Shown here in pieces: positions 14,401 through 26,856 of a DNA stretch of 64,000 nt. The stretch's first letter is position 1; every line of letters starts with the position of its first letter. The translations under genes were made by a program, and so were the position numbers. Below the pieces are notes generated by a model. That model worked only from the letters and a program-made list of their open reading frames with translations. It was not told where the DNA came from and did not search any database. This stretch comes from Sipunculus nudus (lineage: Eukaryota; Annelida; Sipuncula; Golfingiida; Sipunculidae). The stretch spans positions 53,155,618 to 53,219,617 of the forward strand of contig CM049317.1 in NCBI GenBank assembly GCA_026874595.1. The letters are read 5' to 3'.

Positions 14401-15525
14401 TCAAAAGGCTACATATTTTGCCGTTTATGATTTTTGTTGTCATGAACAACGTCATCGCTTCAGGGCATCATTTGAGAAAAGTAACTACGATAAACAAAAA
14501 TTGAAGGAATGTTCAGTGTGACAGCTTTATTTAATTATTTTTTTAAATAGTAGCAAAAAAGTTTTACATAGAAATTTTTCACCAGAATATCACCAGAAGA
14601 GGCTCAAGTGCAGGAATATACCAACGCCAACGGCTATGTTGTCAACTGTCAGTTTTGACAGTTGCAAGTGGATGACAAAAAAAGAGCATAAATATCATCA
14701 TATGATTGTAAGTGACACTGATGGCGTAATTCTGAAGAGATATTTAGTATATACTCATAGTTTTTTAGTGCTGATATTTATTTTTCTTTTTATATGGGCA
14801 TCTAAAAAGCTTATCATATGTTGTTGACGCCAGAAGCCATTTATGTGTGGACTTGCTCTCTGTCTCACAACCACCAGCGCCACCTTTGGGAGTGTTTCTA
14901 AACTAATAATGTCCAAAATTTTCATATTTTGGCCTAATATTTTAAAAATTAACCCATTGACATACACATTTTTGTCTATAAATAAAATGAATATTTAATT
15001 CTGCATTTTTATTTAGAATCTTATGAAAAATACATTGGTCAGTTTGCTAAAATATGTAACTTTTGTTTCCCCTTAGTTATAATATCATATAAAAACCCAC
15101 CACAAGTGTCAATTTTCAACTTTATATACTGCAAAAATAAGCATATTGACCCCCAAATTTCATTTCATAATTTTACAAAGTATGTCTTGTAGATATCATG
15201 TGCAAACTATCTAAGAAATTCCATTGGTAGTTTAAAGTGTCATGTTCCTCCTTAAAGGAGCCTGCCTTCAGGCCGGCATTGTCTACGCGGCCACGGTCAC
15301 AACACAAGCCACAGAGAAAATATACATAGGGCTTGCCGGTACCGATTTTAAATCTCGTTACAGGAACCCTCAAAATCATTTAATATGAAAAAGATTCCGA
15401 GCTCTCAATGTCCATTTGGCTACAGAAGGAAACAAATACCCCGTATTCAATTAGCTGATCACATCTGATGATTGCGTGAGCATGAAAACGAGTGTTAATG
15501 TGTAACTGAACATATTCACAATTAA

Positions 15526-15609
<84 letters not shown>

Positions 15610-17137
15610 GAACTTCATCCGCATATGTGATCACTTCAGTTTGTACCTGTTTTTACGGCTGGTCAGCTGTACTCACGAAACAGTTCTGTAGTACATGAAG
15701 CAAAACTTACTGTAAACGATACATTAAATATATATATATATATATATATGATATATTACTTGTGGAATTTAATATTTCCCCGGGTAAAAAACACATATTA
15801 CATATCATATAAAATTTCAACCAAACATGAGAACGAATAACACATGCATCATATTAACAACTACTGTGTCATCCATATTGTTATCTAGATGGCTCCCAAG
15901 GATAAAAAAAAGTCGCTTGATCTTGGCAAAGTGTTTGGATAACTTTATATCCTGGTAGATCGGTTATGTTTGGCATAGTGAAGGCTACTGTTAAACGTTT
16001 TATAACTGAGCAATATCTAATATACATATATACATATATACATATATATATATATATAAATAAATATATACTAATTTTCTTGATATATATTGTGTTTCTT
16101 TCAGGGTTTCTGCATGATAATCCGCTTGACTGTACTCATACAAACACGAGTAAGGATCGGAGCTTATACGAGTTTGCACTTACAAGTAAGTGTGAAATAC
16201 TGCATCCTATCTTTTTTGCAATTGATTAAATAAAATGTGCTTAGGGTCATCCGATATAGTAACACGCAAAATTACTCAACCGCAGGTTTCGTATAAATCA
16301 TCTCCCAACACGCCAGGGAAACATCTTGAATTGAAGATAGATGAAAGGCACCTATTATATATATATTTTATTGTGTGAAACGGGCGTAACGCGTGTTGTT
16401 GTTGCACATTGTATAGTCCGTACTGGTTGAACTCTCGTTGTCATGCTGGCTTGGGGTTTTCACGCCTGGCCGAGGTCACGTGATGACCCTGGTATGTAGA
16501 GATACACACAGCGATGTTTTTCTAGATGATTCCTGTGACGCGTGTTTACCGTGTATAATGTATTATTCTTCGAATGTTCTAGAAGTGGAAAATTCTCGGC
16601 TTGGGGTGAAGAGTATATAAAGGGGCTGTTTTTTAGAGCCGGGGGGCAGAGAGCAGAGAAGATTTCCAGCGGACGCAGAAGCGTGTGTCAGTTTCTGGGA
16701 CCTTATTCGACGTGTGCGGCAATTATAGATTTTCTTCAGAGTTTCTCCTGGATTTTGTGCATTTGGACTTCAGTTTACTTTCTGGATTGTTACAAGAGCT
16801 TTACACTGGACTGTCATTCTCCGAAAGTATACATTTAAAGAGCTTATCGTTGTGACAGTGTTGGCATCCAGGTACTGTGCACATTGTTTATTTATCTGTG
16901 TGATTGTATTGATTTGTTGTTATACCGCTGTTTTACTGTATAATTGTATTGATTTATTGTATTGTACATGTAATGTTAGGGTTGTTTTAAATATGAATTA
17001 TAGTTATTGGTTAACAAAAAACCACTGACTTCTTTATTCATTCTCCTAGACATTTCACGCTGCCTAGTGTTTTTTTATCTCCATTACAAAATGTTGTGCT
17101 CATCTCGCATACGTGATCTGTTTATATTAGGTTCCGT

Positions 17138-17188
<51 letters not shown>

Positions 17189-20100
17189 CCATCCTAATCG
17201 GGCTTGCCAAGTTTCAGCTCCTTTAGATATTTACGCATTTCGCGCGGCTGGCACCGTTTCAAGAATCAGACCAACGCGAGATGGTGTCCCTGTGTTGTCA
17301 GACCAGTGAGAGCGGGTGTCTCATGTTTAATATTTGGAGCTGGATGCACAATGCGATACCACGCTCTAAGTGGTCTGGTCTGATTTCACTTCTTTGCTCT
17401 GTGCCCACCCTGGTGGTCGAACCCAGAGGATCTTGCTATACAAATCAGCGGTAACACAAAGAGATCTATGAAGACTGCTTGAGGAGCGTACCAGATATTT
17501 GACTTTACCTATTTTCCCCATTTTCTATAAATAGATATAACCTCCATAAGGTACGCTGGTCAAACTAAAGCGGCACAGGTTACAATAGTCTGCAATAGTA
17601 GATACTATACTACAACGATAATTTTTCTAGCAGTTTGCTCCTTGCTTCCTTGATACCACCAACTGCAATATTACATGCACAGAAAATACGTCATTAAAAT
17701 TGCTTTTATTTTTAATTAATGCCATAAAAAATTAAAAAAAAAGAAAAGCCCTTTTGCGTGTAAGCATCTGTTGACCTATGCTAGCTATAGTATTCCGAAA
17801 ATTAACAGCTGTACTATTATGGAATAAATCAGTGGCGTCAATTTATCTTCGGGGGGGGGGGGGGGGGAGGGGCGGTACGAATTGCAAACACAGCCACACT
17901 AGGGCCCTGCGCAACCCGCGGACCCCTGCTTATGATTCTGTGCCGGGCGGACGGGCTACATCTAAGAAAGTGCGATGCGGGCCGAAATAAAGTCTGTGCG
18001 GGGCGGGCTGCGGGTTGATGTTCAGTAGAACATGGATATAAAAAACATTAAAAACAACTATCATTAAGGACATTGATATTTTTGTATAAATTGTTTTCAG
18101 ATGTTGTAAAAATAGTCATATGAAAAGATGAATGTTAATAAATTTTAATTTGTTCCTGTTAACCCCTTACATTGACTGACAGTTGTAACAACACTATGCA
18201 AATGTTTCTTTTCTGGGTATAGCATTAATTTGTTATACAAAATTGAAGATGCATCGTTTTTCTAAAATCTAGACTAAAAAAATTGTCTTTGCAATGGGAG
18301 CTGGTCATAATTTTGTATAAAGTTACCTGGCCTGATGTTGTATATGGACTGTAACCCTGTACTTGTGTCAGGTCTCACATATTACATAATATGACTGGGA
18401 GTAAAGCAAGGGCTTGATTACCTTTGATCTTGTAATAGACAGTGTGTAGCTACAGCTGGTTCGATCTGTAGGTGACTCAAGTGACCTAGAGCACAAAGCC
18501 TAAGGTGGACTCCTTATCTAATTGTAACTCCATGTCCTGTCTATTTGTAACTGACATTGACCACTGGCTGGTCAAATCACTGTTTGGGCACTGAATAATG
18601 TTGTGATGACTGCTATAAGAAACACCGCTCTGGTCATGTCTATCTCAGTGAACATCCTGAACCAAAAGCCACATCGGTCAGATTACCCCTTTACTCACTT
18701 GACCGTCTGATTAGCCTCAGTGTCAGCTAGTGAGCAGATTATGACTGAAAAGATTTTAACCAGCAACGCATATTAACAGTTTGATGGCTTGTGATTAGCC
18801 GATTCTATTCCAAAGGGTAACTTTGGGTACACATAAGAGCCCTGCGCGGCCCAAACCCGCCCCGCGGGCTGCGGGGCCCGCACCCCGCCCCGCGGGCTGC
18901 GGGGCCCGCACCCCGCCCCGCGGGCCCCTCGCCGGCTGACTTTTTTTTTAGGATTTGTGGGGCGGGTTACATGATATTTTAGTGCGGGCGTCTGCGGGCC
19001 AAACACATGGTCATAGTGAGGAGATGATTACATTTACTTAAATGTAAAGCACTGTAGTTCTGTTTTTTTGTTCCTTCGGTTATTTCATTTTCTGAATTAC
19101 TATATTGCTCTTGTGAAATATAAATTCCCTGAGTTTTGAGACAGATTCATCTTTGCAGGGAACACTGGTAAGAATAATGTACAAATGTACCTTAGAATAG
19201 TGTTGTATATTTAGACTTCAACACTGTAGGCCTATACTTATGGCACAGGCGCTTGAATCGCTATTTGTCTTGATCTTGGTTTAAATAGTGTTCAATTTAC
19301 CTTAACAACAATCCCCTACCGTTTAATGAGCTTTAAACCATGTTATATCGTTTGCCGGTACTGTATCTATTATATAAACAAGTACCGGCAAACGATATAA
19401 CATGGTTTAAAGCTCATTAAACGGTAGGGGATTGTTGTTAAGGTAGCGATTCAAGCGCCTGTGCTTGTGGCCAGTAGATATCTCAGATATCACATAACAT
19501 GGCTGAGGGTAGAGCACCAGGATTATACCTGTATATATTATCTTATAATGGTCACTGCATGGGGTGCATCTGGCCCTGTCACCAGCTGGGTATAGCTTTA
19601 CATCACTCACAAAGACTGAGGTGTGCTAATTATGGATGAGCCAAGGAGCACTAGCAAGTTCAGAGGACTGCATTGGCAAAGTAGAATGAGCTACCTAGCA
19701 TGGTTCTCATTTGATATCTACTCTTGTGTACACAACCATGACCTAGAGCTGACTCCCTCTGCAGTTTCACAGCCTTCCCCCTTCAACTTATTATCTGATC
19801 ATCACTGAACAGGATGACCTCTTTGTCAATAAAAGGTGTGAACTGTGCATGGTCAGCAAATATACTGTCCTCCAGCTAGTGCAGCCAGTGACGAGTAGTA
19901 GGCATACAAACTTAATAGAAATTGATTGCTTTATGCTTGAGTTTTATTTTATGTTTCCATATAACAGCATATGCATTAAAAATATGTTTAAACTTTAATT
20001 ATATGTTGTTAGCCAAGTAATATCTGAATATGTTGAATTTATAAATACTTTAAATAATTTAACCGGACACAAAGGCAATTTTTGATTAGTGTGTCCCAGT

Positions 20101-21314
20101 TACTGACATTCCCATTTATATGGCAGTAAATAATTGTATTTTGGTAAGTGGTAATTCTTTAAAAGAAAAATAAAATGTCAGTAAACAAAAAAAAAAAAAA
20201 CTGGAAACTACATACTATCAGCAAAACATGTTAACGCTACCTACTCACAAAAGGGGACATTCATAATAAATATCAATCATATTATTTTAGTTTGCTTTTA
20301 TCATGTCTTATGCTTATTTTCGGGCTGAATGCTGGTTGACTTTTGGTAAAAATGCGGGGCGGGTGTGGGCTGAAAGCTAAAACTGCCGGGCGGGTGCAGG
20401 TCGATTTATTTTTTACAGGTGCGGGGCGGGTTTTCACGACCATGGGGCGGTGCGGTTGCGAGCCTAAGGTTCATTTTGCGGGGCGGGTGCGGGCTGTAAA
20501 TTCCTGCCCGCGCAGGGCTCTAGTACACATACTTTAAAGAAATTCACAATAGTTCTTAACTTTTTAAAAAATTTAAGTTGACACAGACACAATAACTCCT
20601 GTAAAGTATGAAAACATATTTAAGGGGTGTCAAATTATTTAAATATTAAATCCGTTTAAGCAATCAAACATGTCTTTTAAAATTTTTAACGAATTATGCT
20701 TTGAATGATTGCTAAAACGTATTAAAATTTATTTTTCATTCCAATCATCAAACATTTCATATACAATAATAATAAGTGTGGCTAATATGTGTTCTGTAAA
20801 ATATTTATGATTTTTTAACCTGATGTAATTGGATCCGAAAAACTTTTTTTTAATTATTTTGCGGGCTGGACTGCGGGCCGGAAACTTAAAACATGAGGGG
20901 CGGGGCGGGGCGGGTTAGGGCTGAAAGAAAATTTTGCGGGGCGGGTGCGGGATGAAGTAATTATAGTAACTGCGGGGCGGGGCGGGGCGGGCTGAAATAA
21001 TTATAGTAACTGCGGGGCGGGGCGGGCTGAATATTTTTTCTTTGATTGCAGAACGGGCTGCGCTGACAGGGCATGGTGCGGGGCGGGGACGGGTTCAATT
21101 TTTAGCCCGCAGCAGGGCCATAGACACACACACACACATTCTGAACCAGGGTCATATTAAATATTTCATAGTTAACGCATAATTGGATCAAAAGTCCGTA
21201 ATTCTATCAATTAATGTATATATTTTTATGATATACAACTAAAGCTATTATTCTCTGAATAGTGAAGGGGGGGGGGGTTATTCCCCCATCCCCCCTATAT
21301 TGACGCCCCTGGAA

Positions 21315-21379
<65 letters not shown>

Positions 21380-24300
21380 CAGTAGAGCGCCGTTTTTACG
21401 AAAGCGTTGGGGGACAAGCCTTTCTTTCGGAAAAACGAATTTTCGGTAATTCGGTCGGGGGTCTAGGACCAATTTCGTATTACAGTTAATGATTAACTTA
21501 ACGCTATATTACTGATGGAACACCGTGTTTCTTATCGACTCACGTAATTTACGACCGTAACTAGTAAACTTGTAAACAATATCGGATTTATTGCAGAGTT
21601 TGATAGGTAAATCCAATTTTTACCTCTTTTTAGGACAATTATGTGCCTTTTCTCCTAAAGAATCACGGGAGGGAAAGGTCAAATGACATCGCCATTATTG
21701 TAGCTTGGTTAGTTTCATGCTGCGGCAGTGCGGCACACCCATAACGCAGTCCGTTTTCTCTTCTTTGACACCATATCTCTGGCAAGTGACAGCAAGACGA
21801 TCGTGTACGATTGGTGTTCTTCTTGACAGCAAACAAGCTGAATAACTGCGAGTTTAAGTAAGTGACACAATTGCTCTCTCGGAATGAATTGTATGGCCAG
21901 GCCCGCGTCCTGTGGCCTCGCACCTAAACCTGCTTGTCACAGGCGATGTGATACCTCACCAATACTCTTGCGAGTAAACTGCTAAGTAGTTGTGTTGACA
22001 TCCCAGTCCAAGCACACGAACTATGCTTGCTTGAGTACAAACGAGATACTACACAAGTGTTCTTTGGTAAACTGCTCAGCCGCTTACTAGGGGTATACGG
22101 AGCCTGGTGTTGCCTGACTAGCTGTAGTTATCACACCTTTGCCCCGGCGACAGCATCGGCCCAGAACTAATTAAATAGAATCATCCCTGACTGCAGGCCT
22201 TTGTTACTCGTAATTACAAAAATTCATTTTAGGTGTTTACATGCTTGAAAAATATTTTGGAAATACGAATAAATTGTCAGTGCCCCATTTTAAACATCGG
22301 AAAAACGAATTTTCCGAAATTCGCATTCGAAAATACGGCGCTTTACTGTATATATATATGCGTTTAAACCTTTAATCTGACTGCGTGGAGATCCTCATAT
22401 TCGCATGTGATAACGTATCACCTCACCACCACCACGGCCCTTTAGGAATTTACCAATTTATCCTTGTGTCTCTTGATTTCTTTGATTCCCTAGGACACAA
22501 CTTGAACCAGGTTTCGTTTGGCTATGTGAAGTGCTTCAGAAAGAGGGTGCTGAAAATGCATGACCGTTACATCCGGCTCGAGGGCAGACGGGACGACATT
22601 GCCTGTCTCCGAACCTGTGTCAGTCTCGGTTACTCCTCCTTCGGTTTTATTAACAGGTAAAGTGGTTGGCTCTATGTTCGCGATCATTTCAAATTCGTGA
22701 TATGCGCGAAAGGAGAATTATCGGGAAAATGAAAACTCCGTGAACAAAGCGAGTCTTCAGCCAAGGTGATTAGTTATTTAAAGAGTAGGCCCATTAGCAG
22801 TTCTTGTTCATTGTCCAGGCACATAACGTCAAAAGCCAATAAAAAAAAATGTTTATATAGTATCGAAGGACATAAGATTGATACTATGAATGATAAAAGA
22901 TGTTAAATGCTACCTCTATATAAAAGATATTATACTTGATATCCCATATTTTACATAATCTGTCATAGACAAGAGAAAGAATTTCCATTAATTCAGTGTT
23001 CCCTACGGTCCTAGTAAGAGTGTTACTATTTTCTATATTTTACTATAATGAGCCCTGTTGTTTAAATGCGAAAATGGAACTGTGAAAATGTGAAAATTGC
23101 AGTACGTACACCACGAGAGAACAATGATTTATAAAGCAGCAAATCTTAAAATCATAAGGCTTGTGTTTTTGTTACAATTTTGTTTATGGAAAAGATGTCT
23201 TAAGCTCAGCTGACTGAAAGTCATTTTACCTATAGCAATCACTCTTTGTCCGTCGTCCGTCCATCCGTTAAAAAGGCTCAAATCGTAACCGTTTGAACTT
23301 GAAACTTCTAACTTCACACCAATGGAGGTCTATAAAACCCTTGGAAACCTGAAATGAGGTCTCTGTTACTCATAATCACCCACAGAGGAATAGTTAAAAA
23401 TTTGATACAAAAGCTCCAGTATCTATGTAACAAATGCATTGATCACCATGATTATTAATCATGGAGTATTTCTTCAGGTTTCGGCAGACTGGTGGCGCAG
23501 CCTAAATGAAATTTAAAGTTTTACGCATTTTTTTGGGTCTTTTTTTGAGACCTTCATATGAAATGCCTTCTGTTGACAGGGCACAGACCTTTTGAACTAG
23601 AATCTTCTTAATTAGGTCCGTTACCCATATCCTTGGAGCTATGGGGCTCATAAATAGCCCCCCACCCCGAAAAATTAAAAAAATTACACAAAAGCTCAAG
23701 TATCTGAATAACTAATGCATTGATTGCCATGATATTTTCCATGCATATTGGTTATGGAGTGTTCCAGACTGGTGGCGCTACATTATTTTTATTCGAATTT
23801 CTACACATTTTTTCTCTCTTTTTGAGAACTTCAAATGAAGTGGTCTGGCTGTTTATATTGGGCACAAACTGGTACGTTTTGACCTAGAAACTTCTTACTG
23901 TACATCTAGGGAGTTCCTTGGCAAATTTCCTTGGAAACCTGAAATGAGGTCATGGTGACCTATTTTTTTTAATTACGGGCCGAAACATGATTTTTAAGCA
24001 TCAAATGAGTCAGATAGTCAGATATCCATTAGGTCTAGAATCTTCAAACTTGACTTCCAGGGAGGTCCATATAAAATCTCCTTTAAAAACCTGATATTCG
24101 GTCACTGTGATCCCGATCCTCCGAGCTATCGGGCTCGTAAGAACCCCCAGCATAATTAAAAATTAAATACAAAAGCTCCTGTATCTGAATATCTAATTAA
24201 TTGATACTTTTCATGCATATTGACCATGGAGTGTTTCATCAGTTCCTGCGGACTGTATTTCTTCTGGTTTTTACGCATATTTTCTGTATTTATGAGACCT

Positions 24301-26799
24301 TCAAATTAAGTGGCCTAGCTGTTAATAGGGCCCAAACCTTAACCGTTAGACCTAGACATTTCTAACTTTACATCCAGTGAGGTCATAAGCAGGGTTGTTT
24401 GATGTTTAAATCACTTTAAAAGAATGTTACACCCTCGTGAAGTCTGATTTAACGGCACTGTTTTTATTTTCATCTATATAAATGCAAAACCAATAAATAA
24501 TTAACATTTTCCAAAAAAAAAAATAAAATAAGAATAAATAATAAATAACTTTCTGTAGGCTGAATTTATAACCTTTTTCGAAGGAGAATATTCAATAGAG
24601 GATATATAAAGTATTCAAGGGTGTACACCTGGCAAATACTTTTACATTAAGCTGAACTTTACTTGCTTGTGCAAGTTGAAAGCATACATGTATGTTATTT
24701 AGAAAGTAGATTTCCCAGCGATAAGTAAGAATTTAAAAATGGATAAGTTGCTAGGTAATTGCTACTGTGCAGAAATGCACAATGAGTGCATACATATCAT
24801 CATATGGGCTTCCATAAACTGTTCATCACTATAAAGCAAATAAATAATAAAATAAAAACAAGGGACCCATGGGTCACAGCACTCAGCTGAATTTTGTAAA
24901 ATTTTAGTAAATGCAGCATGAACGTCTATATTTTTACTTATTAGCATTTGAAAAGTTAAGAGGAAATGGTTTTGTTATTTTGTTATATTCAAATACTAAA
25001 TATATGAATGCAACACAAATACCAGATGGCACTTTTTGGACTACATTAAATTTAACATGCAGGAGCCTCTCATGATCAAATGTTTGTAAAACTATCTGTA
25101 TTTTAACTATTTGAAATCGAAAGTAATACATGTTTAAAGTACCAACTAGGAATATATGAAACCCTATAAAATATAGAAGAAGGAAAGAAGTAATTATACA
25201 CATTTCATTTATTGACTTAAAAAAAGTACTGTAAAAACATGAGAATTGTACATCTTCAAATGAGCATAATCAAAATCTGATAAATATATATTTTACCCTG
25301 TAATATACACCTTAAACCATTTAATCATGCAATAAAGGGGAAAAGGTTAAGGGGCTAAGAGTTATACCAAAGGATATATTTGATAAAAAATGTGTAAATG
25401 TAATTAATAATTCTAAATACAGTTTAAAGATTAAATTCCAGGAAAGTGTGCCCTAATACTTTATTGAGTGTACCAGTAGTATGCATTGGAAGAGATATTT
25501 ATGGAATGCTTCACACTTTTATAGCAATACATCACTTTGTGGACACAATTAAAAGTGTACTTAAACTGTGTTAACGGACGGGTGCAGAGGGGAAGCCAAG
25601 CTGGACCTACTTGAAGCCAAGCAAAGCTATAAGCTGCCTTGAGTGACCCACTAAATCACCCACTACATAACACTGTTACACTGGGCTGGCTGATGTAAAT
25701 AATACTTGACATGGTGTCTCAAACTGGGATAAAACCTACTCTTTTCAAACAAATCCTTTAAAAAAGCAGATTTTAAAAAACTAAATCTTTATGTATACGT
25801 GCTGTGAAAATTAAATCAACAGTGTGTACAAAAAAAAAAAACGTGCCTTGGCCAAAGTTGAAGAAAATTTAAGGTACTGATTTATTATTAATGTTAAAAT
25901 ATTGGCCAGGTCAGATCTAATTTTGAGTACACAATTGAATCTTGATTTAATAAAGTTATATCCATGAATAAAGTTTGTAGCTTCAGTAATTCTCATGTTA
26001 AATGGGTAAATAAATTTCCTAATTTTATACAAAGTGCACTTTGTTTGGGCAGAAAAATACGTAAATTATTATAACTGAATAAAAAAGATCAGTGGTTTTG
26101 ATATTAGGCAGACTTGAAGTGTAACAATGAGTTTTTAATGAAAATTTGAGGTTTTTCCTTACTATCTTTCGAAACTAAGACCTAGTGGCCCAATTTTTGG
26201 TATGGTAGGACCTTTAGGGGACATCTAAATGAATGCAAAATTTTGGATTCGTAGTTCCAAAACGTGCCCTGTTAACGGCCAGCTGGATAGACAACGGACA
26301 AAGGACTATGACTATAGGTCAGATGACTTATAGTCAGCTGAGCTAAAATCCTTTCTTTAGTGGGATATTCTGTCAAATATTACAATACACAATGTTCAAA
26401 AGTGTGCTAGACCACAATGATTGGTCTAAAAGCAGTCTAAATATAATTTACGTTCTGTAAAGTATGACCGTATTTTTTTATTAAAAAAAATGATTTAAAT
26501 CAAATAAATCGTATTTAAATTAAATTAATCCGATTTTTAATTTTTTTAAATAAAAAAAAAAATAACAACCCTTGTCATAAGCAAATCTCCCTTGAAACCT
26601 GAAATTTGGTAATGGTGACCTAATTCTGTGCCATTACAAAACCCTGAACTCACAAATTTGAGGAAACTCTTCATGGGGGTAGCCATTACGCGTACTAAAA
26701 CAAAGATGTCGCATTTTGGAATCAAGGGTATATAATTAATAGTTATACTGCTCATTTGACAGCTGATCTTCATGCATTTTCACAAGTTGTAAGTTGAGG

Positions 26800-26856
<57 letters not shown>

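Larger units (their letters stand above)
17900..21122. mobile_element. hAT-like GC-rich element, middle of the nest
   Basis: Left end TAGGGCCCTGCGCAACCCGC and right end TAGCCCGCAGCAGGGCCATA are inverted. Subterminal regions carry GCGGGGCGGG runs (17938-18012, 20860-21110). It is split by a relative at 18835-20522. Confidence 0.55.
17830..21311. mobile_element. Outer element of a three-level nest
   Basis: Left end CAGTGGCGTCAATTTATC and right end CTATATTGACGCCCCTG are inverted repeats; flanks GAATAAAT (17822-17829) and GAATTAAA (21312-21319) are a plausible 8-bp target duplication with changes. Most of its length is two later insertions. Confidence 0.5.
23201..26660 (+). mobile_element. Tandem-core element H3, split by an insertion
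   Basis: Starts TAAGCTCAGCTGACTGAAAG and carries diverged ~337-bp units to 24390; the text resumes at 26574 after an inserted element. The right end is lost. Confidence 0.7.
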
